Of a stretch of DNA of 64,000 nucleotides, positions 45,431-57,482 are shown in pieces. The stretch's first letter is position 1. Each line of letters starts with the position of its first letter. A model generated the notes under the pieces. It ran no database searches, was not told the DNA's origin, and saw only the letters and a program-made list of their open reading frames with translations. Made by a program: the position numbers and the translations under genes. The DNA lies in the NCBI GenBank assembly GCA_003255025.1, contig QANY01003987.1, forward strand, positions 561,546 to 625,545, in the 5' to 3' direction. The stretch is from Datisca glomerata. Lineage: Eukaryota > Streptophyta > Magnoliopsida > Cucurbitales > Datiscaceae.

Positions 45431-48400
45431 ATCACACTTCTCAAGTTGTAAGAACCCATTGCCATATATGTTTAAAACTTAGGAACATTACTGTAGATTG
45501 TTATCACATGATGAATTTTTCATATCATGGTAAAAATCCTCCTAAGACCTTTACAGTTATGGCAACATTAGTTTTTCAACCTTCAACCTCAGATTCTCAA
45601 GTCTAGCTTATAGATACTGGACGTAACTCATAACTCACACCTGAGCTAAAGAACATTTTCTCCACTTTAGAGTATAATTGCAATGATAATGTTACAGTTA
45701 GAAATTAACAACCTTTTCCTACTACACAAGCATGTTCAAGCATTTTATCCACTCAATCTCAAACCTTTTCTATGCCTCAAGTATTTTGCACACGACAAAT
45801 TTTCTCTAACATCGCTCTATTCAAAAATGATGTTTAGGTAATAAATGCATCTTTCTTTTTAGTTCAAGACAAAATCTCAGGTCCAATCCTTTACAAAGGA
45901 TTCAGTGAGAATGGATTATATCCAATTCCTACTTCAAACTCCATCATAACACCACTTAAGTCATTGCTTCACCTGCACCAGTAGCATTTCTTAACATAAA
46001 AGTATCATATACTACATGGAATGAAGGGCTTGTTCATGCATCTAATTTATTAGCAAAGAAATTTTAAATAAGGCACATTTGCCTTATATTGTTACTTCTT
46101 TTTCTAAATTCAGAATCATGTACATGTACAAGTTACCTACATAGTAAAATATCAAAGTTACATTTTATGTCCAATATCGTCTCTTCTTCTCCCTTAGATA
46201 TGATTCATAGTGATGTTTGAGGCATTCATGAATTACTTCTTCAAATGACTCTGTATCATGCCTCTTTTATATATGACATGACAAGATACGCTTGGACATT
46301 CCTTTTAGTTCAAAAATCTAATGTTCCTACCATATTGCAAAAGTTTAAGCCATTCATTGAGAATATGTTATCAAAACATATTAAGACTTTAAGAATGGAT
46401 GAAGGAGGATAATACTATAGTCTTTAGTTTAAGTCTTTTCTTCAAAACTATGACATATCTCATCACAAGTACTGCAATTATACTCCTAAACAAAAAGGAG
46501 TTAGCATAAAAGAAAAATAAGCATATAGTTGAAAAAGCTTTTACACTACTTTGTAAAGCTTCTCTTCCCCTTCAATTCTGGTTTATGCTTTTTTGTAGTA
46601 GTTTTCTTAATCAATATAATGCCTACTCAAACTACTAAGTATATTCCTCATTTAAAGCACTTTTTGGTAAACTACCGGATTATAGTCATCTTAGATTTTT
46701 TTATTGTGCTTGCTATCATTGCCTTAAAACCTTGTAAGTTGCAACCAAAAATAATTCGGTGTATTTTTAGGCTATGCTCTTGAATATAAATGTTATTTAT
46801 GCTATAATCCTACTATTGAAAAGACGTATACATTTATACATGTTAGTATTGGATGAATTTTTATTTTCGTATGCACAATAAGTGAAGAAGACTACTGGTG
46901 TCTAACATAACACTTCCCACATTTTTGCATCATCATCTCCCAACTTATTGCCTATCTTACATTCTCATTTAGGTTTACTTTCTAATCATGATTATATTCC
47001 TAATCATAACATGACACTGATATCACCTTCTCTACACGACATTAATATCTTACAATCTCAATCACTTACATCTTACTATAGATCTCTCTATTTACCCTAC
47101 TCCTGCATCTTTACCTAATACCTCAATTCCTTTGAAAACCATCATTCATTCATCTCATGCATCTCATCCCATGTAAACCAGATATGAATATGGTATTTCT
47201 AATAAAAAATCATATCTCACTTCTGATTCTTCTAGAACTCTTAAACTTATAAGTTTTTTCACTGGTTGTGAAATTCCAGCATGGACTAAGGTTATGACAG
47301 AGGAATATAATATTTTCTTAGCTCAAGAAACATGTTCTTTGGTCCATTTACCTAGTGGCAAGATTCTAGTTGGCTATAAATGGGATTATAAGCTGAAGTA
47401 TCATCATGATGGGTGGGATCGTATAAGACTAGACTTATAGACAAAAGATTTCAGCAAGAAGCAAGAAATGATTATGAACAGAGTTTTAGCCCTACAATTA
47501 AAAAGCCTATTGTTAGGATCATATTGTATCTAATTGCTTATTATGGTTGGTCTTTAAAAATTTTAGATGTCAAAAATGATTTTTTTGGATGGATTCATAA
47601 AGGAAGAAGTTTATATGACAAGCATCATGGTCTTGTTAACCCTTCTTTGCCCATCATCTTTGCAAGCTTTCACAAATCTCTTAATGGCTTGAAACAAGCT
47701 CCATGGGTATGGCTTGATTAGTTTACCTCATATCTTATTACTTTGGGTTTTACAGCATCTCAGGCAGATTCATCTCAGTTTGTCAAGACAACTAATAATT
47801 CTAATACTTTTTTCTTCTCTATTTGGATGACATCATACTAACAAGTACAAACCTAATCTACATTGATCAACTTGTTCACATATTGCAGTAAGAGTTTGAA
47901 ATGACAAATCTCGAACCCTTAAAGTATTTCCTATGACTTAAGATCAAAACTTCTTCATCGGATATATTTGTTAATCAATAGAAATATGCTAAAGACTTAT
48001 TATCGAAAGCTGGAATGATTGATGTAAAACCTTGTAATTCTTCATGTTCTACTAAGTCACCTTTATACAGTCATGTGGGATCTCTAGATCTCATTATCTG
48101 ACATCTCTTCTTGTAGAAGTATAGCTGGGGCACTTCAATATCTTACATTTACGAGCCTTGATGTTAGTCTTAGTTTCAATAGAGTATGTCAGTTCATGCA
48201 TGAACCCACTTTTACCCATTAAGTTGTTGTCAAGAGAACACTGAGATACATTGTGGTATACAGATCATGGCGTGTTATTCATACTAGGTTCTTTACATCC
48301 TCAAACCTTCAGTGATATAGGTTATGCTTGAGGCCCTTCTGATGAATGATTCACTACTATTTATATAATTTTTCTTTGTTTGAATCTGATTTCTGTAGTG

Positions 48401-48726
48401 CAAAGAAGCAGACAATAATAGCTAGGTACTCAACAAAGGCAAAGTACAAAGCTTTATACATCAGCTGAACAGCCTTAGATCAGACATATTTTATGTGATT
48501 TTCATTTCTATTTACCATTCCCTCCCACACTATAGTGTGATAACACATCTGCCTTGACCTTACCTTTAATATAGTCTTCCATGCCCATATAAAACATGTA
48601 AAAATTGATTTGTTGTAAACCATGTTGAATCTTTTCAACTTGCTAATATGATTACTAAACCTCTTTATAATCCTCGATTTTACTTTCTTAAGAGACAAAC
48701 TAATGCCCTTTAACTATGGCATCAGT

Positions 48727-48736
48727 TTGTGGGGGG
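48727..48736 (+). other. polypurine tract of copia D
   Basis: TTGTGGGGGG immediately precedes the 3' LTR start TGTTAAGG. Confidence 0.8.
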
Positions 48737-48836
48737 TGTTAAGGATAATAAACCACTAACTAATAGTAGTTAAATTAGTTACAATATTGTTAGCTTTAGT
48801 TAGTCGATGATAACTTAATATTGCCTCATGACTTTC
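48737..48836 (+). repeat. truncated 3' LTR of copia D
   Basis: About 100 bases align with the start of the 5' LTR, then similarity stops near GACTTTCTAATGC. The rest of the LTR has been deleted. Confidence 0.75.
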
Positions 48837-49596
48837 TAATGCAAAACAATACTTATGGTGCAAAATGATGCAAGCTTCTTGGTCTAACATTTCGAAGAAT
48901 TTATTTTTGTCAAGGTTAGGTTTAACATTTCATGAATTCATCGACAAAATGAATTTCTTGGTAGTTGACCCCAACTGTCGAGTGCAAATTTTCCCTTTAG
49001 GGTTACCCAATCTAACTTGGATGGCCCAAAAGGGGGGCAAAATGAAATAATTTTTTTGTAGTTTGAAGTATGACCTGATCTGGGCTCTGCAAATGTGATC
49101 GAATGGGCCTAAAAGGCCAGGCTGCAAACTGCCAGGTTCTCCAACGCCAGACAACCCTGATCCTCATGGACGACGCACTCAAGTTTATTCTTTATCAATG
49201 GTTTGTTATTTTTATGTCATTGTCACGTAAATGAATGATGTCCATATTAGCGCATACTAATGGAATACTAATGAAAATTTGGTAGATGACTATATAGTTA
49301 GAGACGAAAAGTGTAATTCTAGACCAACCAATTTATAAACCTCGCATTATTTGATCAAGTAATGTTAATCATTGATATGTTAATTCATCAAATCATTTTA
49401 TGAGTAATACAATATTCATTTTATAAATAATTGAGATATCATTTAATTAATTAATATTTAGTCAGTTTAGAAATACTCAAAAGAAAAAAATTGTGGAGTA
49501 TTAATGATAAATGACCATTTTATAACTAGTTTAAAAGTTAAGAGATTAAAAGTCTAAATTTTTATTAGTATAAATCCCCCAAACTATTAAAACAAT
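48837..49596. other. intergenic sequence
   Basis: No gene supported. Opposed short frames at 48,865-49,154 show no motif. Confidence 0.5.
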
Positions 49597-50741
49597 GGGT
49601 AAACTATAGTGTTACTCCCTGCAGTTTGGAGTACTTTTTATTTTAGATCCTACACTTTAAAAATTTATAAAATAGACCATACAGTTACATTTTGAATTCA
49701 CGTTAGATCCTTCGTAACACCTCCGCTTAAAAATAATAACGGCATGTCACGGCCTGTCTACGTGGTATTACGTGGCAAGTAATTTAACGCTACATCAGTT
49801 TTTTAATTTACTCAACTGTCACGTAGGATAAAATCCCCAAAATACTCTTAATTATTCCCCTCATATTTCCCTTCTTCTTCCTTCTTACTCCTCAATAAAA
49901 CTCTAATCACGAATAGCCATTGTTGCAAACTTTACTCTTTCCTCTGTTCATGTCAGAGGCACCACAGCTTTTTCCCTTGCTTGGCTCAGCAATTTCCAAC
50001 TTTTACTCTCACTTTTGGTAAGGCTTTTTGGCCTCTAACCCTTCAATCTCTCTTGCAAATTTTGTTGATGTTGCTTGCTTACCCATCAAGATCTAAAGTA
50101 ACACACTTGAAATTAAACCCCAAATCTCCACCAAAATCAAACCCCGATAGCCAAAATGAAGAAAACTCATTTCAAATTAAACCCAAGAACACCAGAAATG
50201 GTCTAGAGAAAGAAGCCAACACATAAATTGCCCAATAATGGCCATAAATCACCTCTGAATTATGTACTAATAGTTCTATTTTTTGTATAATTCTCATTAA
50301 AGAAGAATTAAAGGAAAAAAAGGATTATTTCCTTCAAAGGGTAACCAACTTAATTTACTTGTGGATATGAACGGAGTAAGGGGAAGCAAATCACTGGGGG
50401 AAGAAATAAGAAAATGGGGGAAGAAAATCGTGGAATGTGTTGTACTTGAAAGTCTGCAACAATGGTCATTCGTGAAAAGAGGGAAGAAGGAAGAAGAAAG
50501 GAAAGATAAGGGGGTTTAAAATGATGTGGTTGTTGAGGTAAACAATTAAGTGATGTGGCGTTAAAAGATTTACCACGAAGGACTTCCATGAATGACCATT
50601 AATATTTTTAAGCGGTGGGTTTATGGAAGATATAATGCGAATGCAAAATATAATTATAGAGTCTATTTTATAAATTTTTAAAGTATATGATATAAAATAA
50701 AAATTATCCTAAACTGCAGCGAGTGAAACTATAGTTTACCC
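49597..50741. mobile_element. MULE-type element with long terminal inverted repeats
   Basis: The ends are GGGTAAACTATAGTG and the reverse complement of GGGTAAACTATAGTT. The inverted repeats run inward for roughly 300-350 bases, including AAAAATTTATAAAATAGAC and CTTCTTCCTTCTT...CCATTGTTGCA. Flanks are TAAAACAAT (49,588-49,596) and TAAAATATT (50,742-50,750), 7 of 9 identical, fitting the 9-base duplication of Mutator-like elements. No transposase is present. The centre (about 49,950-50,430) has a + strand open frame at 49,981-50,226 without a recognised domain. The element could carry a captured fragment, but this is not shown. Confidence 0.8.
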
Positions 50742-50750
50742 TAAAATATT

Positions 50751-52060
50751 TTATGTTAAACAAAGTATAAACAAATATAAAGCCGTGCTAAACAGATCTA
50801 AAGGTTGAAAACAAGTTAAATTATTAAAATTTTAAAGCATCTTCAGTTCTAGGATGCCTAAGCTAAAAGGCTATAAATTAAGTTAGAAAAAAATAGAATC
50901 AAGGAACCAACATAATAAGTCAACTACAAAATGGTTGAATTCAGTTTTCTCGGGCAGTTCACAAGCCAAATCTAGTACTCCCATTAGGGTCCATCCTTTT
51001 ATTTTTACAAAGAATGTCTCCAACAAACATTATTTAATTACAATGCATTTGCAAGGATAAGATCTATATATTATTTCTTTTGCCTTACAATACTTAATCA
51101 TTCATACTTGTGACAAATGAAAATTCGTTCATACCCTTTTTCAATTTCACGGCCATGTAGTTCACAACTAAACACTAATTGTTTCATATAATTCAAAATA
51201 AAACAAAAAAAAATCTGTTACTCGCCCTATGAAAAGAAATATATATATATATATATATATTATTCTATTTAAATACATTGTTCGGAAAAGAAACTGAATT
51301 GAAATCCTCATCATTTATAAAATGATGCAGTTAGTCTGATTTAGACTGTAAAAAATAATGAGATTTTATTTGGAAGATCATGACTATAGACTGTCCATTA
51401 CAAATAGAAGGCCAGGCAGAGATGTATCAAATTCAAGAGGGCCAAAATGTATCAAATTTAATAGAATAATTCTAGACCGGTTAAATTATAAATCAAGTTT
51501 TAAGTGATCAATCATATTTTTTTATTCATAAATTAATTTAATATATCATTTTAATGAGTGATAAATAACACATCACTCGATAATTTAACATTTAGAAAAA
51601 AATACTAATTTAAAACATTTAAACAATGATAAAGAAAAAATAAGAAAAAAAATGTGATCAAGCGGCGATCCATTCTTGTCTACACGTTTGATCGTCCAAT
51701 CAACAGAGGCAGAACATCATCCGCCGTGGTTAGCCGCAAAATTTACCGGCATTTAAATAACTTTGACTAATAAACGGAGGGAAATTCTTTTTAAAGGAGT
51801 ATATATGAAAAAATTCTGAAATTCACATTTATTAAACCGCGTAATTACTCAATTAAGGAAAGCTCAAGGGAAAATAGCCGTTTAAATTTTTTTTCCTTCA
51901 GAAGATCAATTTATGTATGGAAAATCTAACTGGATTTAACAGAGAGAGAGAGGGAGATTTAATTTTATATGCATTGAGAAATAGGCGGTGAAGGAAAAGA
52001 AAATAAAAAAAGAGTGAAAAAATGGAATCTCCAATTTTTTCTGTAAGTAAAGTTTTTAAA
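50751..52060. other. intergenic, upstream of the DUF1635 gene
   Basis: AT-rich. It contains a (TA)n tract at 51,239-51,260 and a GA run at 51,941-51,957. No gene is supported. The last few hundred bases are the likely distal promoter of the gene that follows. Confidence 0.5.
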
Positions 52061-52230
52061 ATTCCTTATTTTTCTTTGCTGGTAGTCTCTCTCTCTCTCT
52101 CGCACTTGCTTGTCTTATCTGCCTCTGCCTGTGTTCTATAAATGACTCTCTGTCCACCATTCTTCAACTCCCTAATACTTTGATATTCATTTCCTCTTTT
52201 CTCTCTTTTTAATTTCAAGAAATTCAGGCT
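52061..52230 (+). promoter_or_regulatory. promoter and 5' leader of the DUF1635 gene
   Basis: A (CT)n run at 52,086-52,101 is followed by a TATA box TCTATAAAT at 52,135-52,143. Transcription would start about 30 bases on, near 52,170, giving a leader of about 60 bases before the ATG at 52,231. CT runs near the start site are common in plant promoters. Confidence 0.6.
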
Positions 52231-53994
52231 ATGGAGGAATTGGGCTCTCTGTGGAGCTATCAAGAGGTGGGTCACTCCTCATTTCTTATTAATTTCATCT
52301 TTCTCTTCTGGGTTTCCTCTGTTTTGACATTTGAACACTATTCCCACTTCAAAATTATACTGTCTGTGTGGATTGTCTTCTATCTATCACTCTAATGGAA
52401 GATGAAATTTCTGGGTTTCTTTCTAATTTGCCTCTTAATCAAAGTTTTTGTTGATTAATTTATGGATTTTGATTCAATTCTGCTTTCCCTTTTCCCAAAC
52501 AAGATTTTGTGTAGTGCACAGAGGATTTTTATAATTTTTTTTTCATTTCTGATAAGATTTTTCTCTGTTTAACCAATACCATTGTTGATAATCTACTTTC
52601 TTTCTAGCTTTGTCTTCTTACACCGCAAAATGGGTTAGAATTATGAATTTGAAAAAAAATCTCATTTTTTGAGAAATGAATTTTCATTTGGGTTAAATTT
52701 TAATGGTAAATTTCTCTGTCAAAAGCTACATGAAGTCATGGCCTTGTAAAGTTTACGAAATGTTTGTTGAAAAAGGTTTGATTTGGTATGGAGAAATACT
52801 TTTTTTTTTCTGTGTGTTGCTATGATTACAACATGTTTCCCTTTGAGACTTTGGTTAAGAACATGTCGGTATTGATAAATTTTTCATAGCAAATAATCAT
52901 GGGGACCCCCTTATGTATTGTGGGTTAAAGTTTTTTTAGTCTTTCTTTTCCCATTTCTATCAAAAGAAGAAAAAGAATTGTTTGACTTTAAGGACTAGTG
53001 TGATCGCCACTGTCTTTTCTTGGGATTACGATTCTTTGTTTTGGATTATAGAAATCTCTGATTTTTTTACCAAATTACGATTTTGTTCAATACCCATTTC
53101 TTCTATGAATCCATAAAGCTTGTTTTAATCTCTCTCTCATTTCATTAAACTAACTTGAATGCTTTGAAAATGCAGAGCATTGATGAGCTGAAGCAGAAGC
53201 TGCTATACACGACTCTTGAGCTAGAATCACTAAAAATGGAAGCAAACGATGAAATAAGAAAGAGCAAAGAGAGTGTGAAGAATTTAGTCAATCTTCTTAA
53301 AACAGCATACCAAGAAAGAGATGAAGCAAGAACTCAACTCCTCAATCTTATGAACAAAATCCTACCATTACCCTCTACTCCAACAACGTTTCTCCCTCAT
53401 CTTCACCCTGAAACCCCTCTAATCATCCCCACCACTACTACTAAGGCTAATTCAAGCATAACTGAATCAAACAGCTTGTCCGATACGCATACTCCCCGGT
53501 CAGCAGATTCAATCTTTGATACAGTCTCTTCTCCTGAATTTTCAAATATGAACATGGCTGATTCAAGTAACATTGGTTTTGTTGCCGGTTTGAAAGTGGA
53601 TCCGGGTTGTGAAGTAATTGAGAGTTTTGTGAAGGGGAAGGCATTACCTGAGAAGGGAAAACTTTTGCAGGCTGTGATGGAGGCTGGTCCTTTGCTTCAG
53701 ACACTTCTTGTTGCCGGACCGCTTCCCCGGTGGAGGAATCCTCCACCACTGCAGCCGTTTAAAATCCCGCCTGTTTCAATCAAGAGCTGTGAGACTATTA
53801 CAAATCTCAATCAGAAACAGCCATTGAATTCATACACAGAGATGTCTCGTGGGTCTTCTCAAATGTGTTCAGCATCGATGTTGAGTTTCAATGGTGGTTC
53901 TTCTAGTTCTTGTTTCAACAATTCATTGATTCTGAATCCGAGTTCGGGTATTAACTCACAGATTCCGGCCGGGAAGCGAGAAAGATTTCAATGA
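52231..53994 (+). CDS. DUF1635 family protein, two exons
   Basis: Exon 1 (52,231-52,266) encodes MEELGSLWSYQE and ends at GAG|GTGGGT. The intron is 909 bases (52,267-53,175) and exon 2 (53,176-53,994) starts after TGCAG with SIDELKQKLLYTTLELESL. The product is 284 residues. An N-terminal coiled-coil-like helix (about residues 13-75: LKQKLLYTTLELES, LVNLLKTAYQERDEARTQLL) and a C-terminal block (about 170-210: EKGKLLQAVMEAGPLLQTLL, AGPLPRWRNPP) are the two conserved parts of this plant-only family of unknown function. Between them lies a Ser/Thr/Pro-rich linker, and the C-terminus is Ser-rich. There is no signal peptide or membrane segment. The joined frame is uninterrupted, with in-phase exons and good splice sites. 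It faces the RPL23A gene convergently. Confidence 0.9.
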
Positions 53995-55263
53995 CGGAAC
54001 AAACATCTTTGATGAGAAGAGCTCTTTTCTTCTCTTTTTTGTAAAAAAAAAAACAATTTGAGGGGCTGGGGTGTAAGTAAAATGGTATAGAGTTTTGATT
54101 ATGGAACTTTGAAGTTGAAATTAAAATGGCTATTTTTGTCTTTGGATTTATCCTCTGCAGAATTTATAAGTCTATTTTAGATCTCAAAGTTCATTTTAAG
54201 TCTTTTAATCTATCCATCTCTTTAGTTAGACTTCATGTTTGCCAATTAAATCAAAGACTCCTACTCAGTTCCTTCTATTCGCTCCGTCATCATCTACGTT
54301 TTAATATCTCATTGCCTCGTAAAATGCAAACTAGAAAATTGATATGAATGGCTCAAAATTAAGCAGATGCTGCACATAATAGTAGTGCTGATCATGAAAA
54401 GTGTTTCTAGTGCACCACATGTTCTATTATTGTAGTCCTGTTATTTAAGGTTTTCTTTTGTCAGAAAACACACTAACTAAAATTCTACATAAAACATTTT
54501 GACAAAAAACGACACCAAACCCTGATCAAACAAAAAATATCAGTTTATCGATTTTCTAGCTAACTATAGTTGTGTTCGATTCAAAACTTTCTTGCGGTTT
54601 AGACTAGACAAATAGTTTAACTTCCCTCAAAGATATCATATTTAATTTTTTATATTTCTCATCTCTATAATATTTTTTAAATGTTGTTATTTAAATTGTA
54701 AATTTTTATTATAATACATAAAAATTAAAAAAATTATTATAACGAAATTCATTGATTGACCTCTGAAAAAACCGATTAATTGTTAATTGTTTTGCGCTCA
54801 GATCAATTTGATTTATATGTATATTATTGATCAGTTCATTCCTAGTTTCAACAAGACCATAAATTTTGATTCAATCTAATTTTTTTTGTTAAAAACCAGA
54901 TCGAACAGAAACATGCCTAACCCTAGACAATGATCTACTATTAGATCATTTCATAATGATTTACATATAGATTAAGGCCTAGTACCGATACAGAAACATA
55001 AGCCACCAAAATACAAGGAAGGCTGAGAGAAGTAAGATGGCAACTATTGATTCTTAATTTGGTTACAAAACCATTAAATCAACAATAAACAGTGATCTAC
55101 TCTTGCAGTGTCATTAACCCGCATGAAACATAAAACAGAATCATCCAAAGAGATTACAACTCTAAAGCACAAAATTTGCAAATATTGTATCTTTTAATGC
55201 AGCAGCAATAGCAAATGAATTGAAGTAAAAAGAGCCTGCTCGGGTTGAGGAAACCCCCCTGCT
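53995..55263. other. intergenic region between convergent genes
   Basis: Contains the 3' UTRs of both genes. No further gene is supported, and the open frame at 54,126-54,347 looks like chance. Confidence 0.6.
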
Positions 55264-57255
55264 TTATATAATCCCAATTTTGTTGGCCACATCTAGCGCA
55301 TCGTAGTCTGGCGTCAACCTCACATATGCCTTCTTAGTACCATCAGGCCTGCATCACACATGTTAATATTTATGTATGTATAATATAATGTCTAAAATTC
55401 TGTTTTAAAAACAGAATCCATAGCGTGAAACTAACTCTTTCTTGTCAATGAATTTGTGTACATCAATAATATACAGCTTAAAAGTTCAAGGAACCCAAAC
55501 TTATATAAAAAGGACATCAATAGTACAATTACAATCGAGAAGAGGTGCCTTCTCCAAGTTTGAGTTAGCCACAATTGGGCCATTAATTGTCAGATTGACA
55601 CAAGTCTAGAATCAGTAACTAATAAGAACAGATTACCGCAACGTTGCAAAGTGAACATTTTTTCAGGAGAGAGGAAATGGTGAAATTGTTGTGTGAAGAC
55701 CACACACATATTGGTAAAAACAAAACAAAAATCCATTGAGTAATTTCATGAACTGTATTTGCAGCCTTCAAGGCAGAAGTGGCTCTTTCAAGACATATAA
55801 CACCAAGCTCCCAAGGAGCTATAAACGGTTAGAACATAGTTATTTCTCATATTCGAGATATGTGATATCAAATCATGCTAAAAAAACACAAATGTCATAT
55901 CATGCTCAAAAACCCCAAGAGTATTGGATATACAATGAACAAATACAGAGTAGGACTTCAACACTACAACTTTTTCTTAACATGAGTTTCCTAGATATCT
56001 CAAGTAGAAGCGGCTTTTGAGGATAGAGTTTTAACTTTTATTTATAGGTAAAAAGAATTAGCATCCTATCGTCCATTATATATGAATTTATGTTTCAGTG
56101 ATCTTAGTTTCTTGTGCAGTTGTGCCTAGCTCTTTAAACACTGCAATGTCATTTTTTCTCCATTTCGGACAGAATACAAGCATTATGATATGCCAAGTCT
56201 TTACCTTACAAATTTCAAAGAATTAATGGAAACAAATATCACATTTTTTTCAACCCTGGCTGAAGTCATCATTAAGGTTTCACATAATGTGCCTAAGATA
56301 TAGAAAAACTAGATAGGATCCATTTAACTAAATAGCTGTTTACCTTGCATTGCAATTCAAAAAAGACACCATGATTATGATGAGTCTTCAAGTGAAGCAA
56401 TACCAGTCAAGTGATTTTTTATAAGTATTACCAGTCAAGTATTCAAAGCTCACCTGATCAAGGTGTTCACTTTCTTGGTCTGAATATCGTACATCTTCTT
56501 TACGGCATCCTTAATCTTCTTCTTGTCAGCACGTATGTCAACAATAAAAACCAATGTGTTGTTGTCTTCAATCTTTTTCATTGCAGACTCAGTGGTGAGA
56601 GGGTACTTGAGAATCTGATAGTGATCAAGTTTGTTCCTCGGTGTAGCACTAATACGAGGATACTTGGGGTTCCTCTCCTTCTTTAGTGTCTTCGGTCGGT
56701 GAAATGTAACTGATGTCCGGATCTTCTTAGCCTTCTTCTTGAATGTTGGGCCTGATTTCACTGCTTTTGCAGCTTTCAAGGCTTGTACCTTTGGATCGAC
56801 CTTTTTCGAACTGTCGACTGCATAAGCATAATAAATGCGAAACTATGAAGAATAGCCAGATTAGAATAAAGCATGAAACCCAACAAATAAAAGTTCATTT
56901 TTCGTATGCAAAACTTAATTCCTACACTAACACAACCCTTAAAAACAAAAAGCGGATTGCGGAGTACAAGAACTAACATGGTTCGCCAATTTCAATACGC
57001 CTTTAAGAGAGATGAAATTCAAATGTCAGAACAAAAAGAATATAAGAAACTCCTATGTCCTATTTCATCGGATCCAAAAACTCAGCCCAGCAGATAAGCA
57101 ACACTTTTTCCCAATTGAAAAAGAAAAATACGAACTGAAAAAATCAGAGCAGAAATAACAAGTGGCTAGGCTCTATCCACTCAGAAAAAAGAAATGAAAA
57201 AAGAACAATGAATCAAGTAGGTGTATGAACGAATGGTACCTTTAGCGGGAGCCAT
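55264..57255 (-). CDS. RPL23A: 60S ribosomal protein uL23 (L23A), three exons
   Basis: Exon 1 (57,240-57,255) encodes MAPAK plus one base. Exon 2 (56,454-56,817) reads [17 protein letters not shown] through VNTLI, with the conserved [33 protein letters not shown] and [18 protein letters not shown]. Exon 3 (55,264-55,348) ends [28 protein letters not shown] and stop. The joined CDS is 465 bases, 154 residues, the normal length for plant uL23. Introns are 422 and 1,105 bases with GT-AG borders. uL23 sits at the exit tunnel of the large ribosomal subunit and forms part of the SRP docking platform. The Lys/Ala-rich N-terminal extension is typical of the eukaryotic protein and carries the nuclear/nucleolar targeting signal. 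No lesion is seen. Confidence 0.97.
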
Positions 57256-57482
57256 TTGTTGCCGAAGAAGTAAAAATGACCACTTGAAACCCTACCTGAA
57301 TAGACGAAAAATGAAAAGTAGAAGTTAGTTCTTTGCCGGAGCCTCCATACATGAAATTTGGACAGAGGAAAGAAAGAAACCTGTGAATCGGGAAGCAGAA
57401 GAGCCGCCAGTCACCACTAGGGTTTGTATAGAACGAGGAAGATTGGTTATATAACATGATACCGGACCCAGTAAATGGGCCG
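57256..57482 (-). promoter_or_regulatory. RPL23A promoter and 5' UTR
   Basis: In minus-strand order there is a GGCCCATTTAC element (core at 57,476-57,481), a TATA-like GTTATATAAC (57,446-57,455) and a telo-box AAACCCTAG (57,417-57,425). GGCCCA and telo-box together are characteristic of plant ribosomal-protein promoters and link transcription to growth. A short 5' UTR intron is possible (57,296-57,380, donor CACAG|GTTTCT, acceptor TATTCAG|GTAGGG), leaving a leader with a reversed telo-box next to the ATG. Confidence 0.7.

Larger units (their letters stand above)
41202..48690 (+). pseudogene. copia D gag-pol, interrupted and decayed
   Basis: Gag starts at an ATG at 41,202 (MATYSSSRENYS) and reads to DVLICMFNGLPCEFNT at 41,765. 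It resumes at 43,792 (IRTSIRTRAES) and again at about 44,176 (LEEFPVILKFEEHFLESQR). The zinc knuckle CHICLKLRNITVDCYH is at about 45,450-45,500, a protease-like LIDTG at 45,608, integrase pieces (DMIHSDV, TLRMDEGG) at 46,190-46,410, RT (FQQEARNDYEQSFSP, LNGLKQAPWVWLD at 47,413-47,721, then LYLDDIILTSTN) and RNase H to about 48,690. Numerous stops and shifts are present. Removing the insertions restores colinearity with other copia gags. Confidence 0.85.
40960..48836 (+). mobile_element. Ty1/copia element D with nested insertions
   Basis: 5' LTR (about 40,960-41,160), primer site, decayed gag-pol, polypurine tract TTTGTGGGGGG and a truncated 3' LTR starting TGTTAAGGATAATAAACC at 48,737. The two LTR starts match (GGATAATA(G/A)A, CGCTAACTAATAGT versus CACTAACTAATAGT, GTTACAATA(C/T)TGTTAGC). 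The gag region is interrupted by a 2.0 kb solo LTR, a hAT-type MITE and a G+C-rich insertion. The element is heavily mutated. Confidence 0.88.

Noticed and set aside
49981..50226. Gene inside the MULE-type element
   Set aside because: The 81-residue frame is low complexity towards its end, lacks splice signals, and shows no recognisable domain.
53447..53749. 100-residue minus-strand frame
   Set aside because: It lies wholly within exon 2 of the DUF1635 gene and has no family features.
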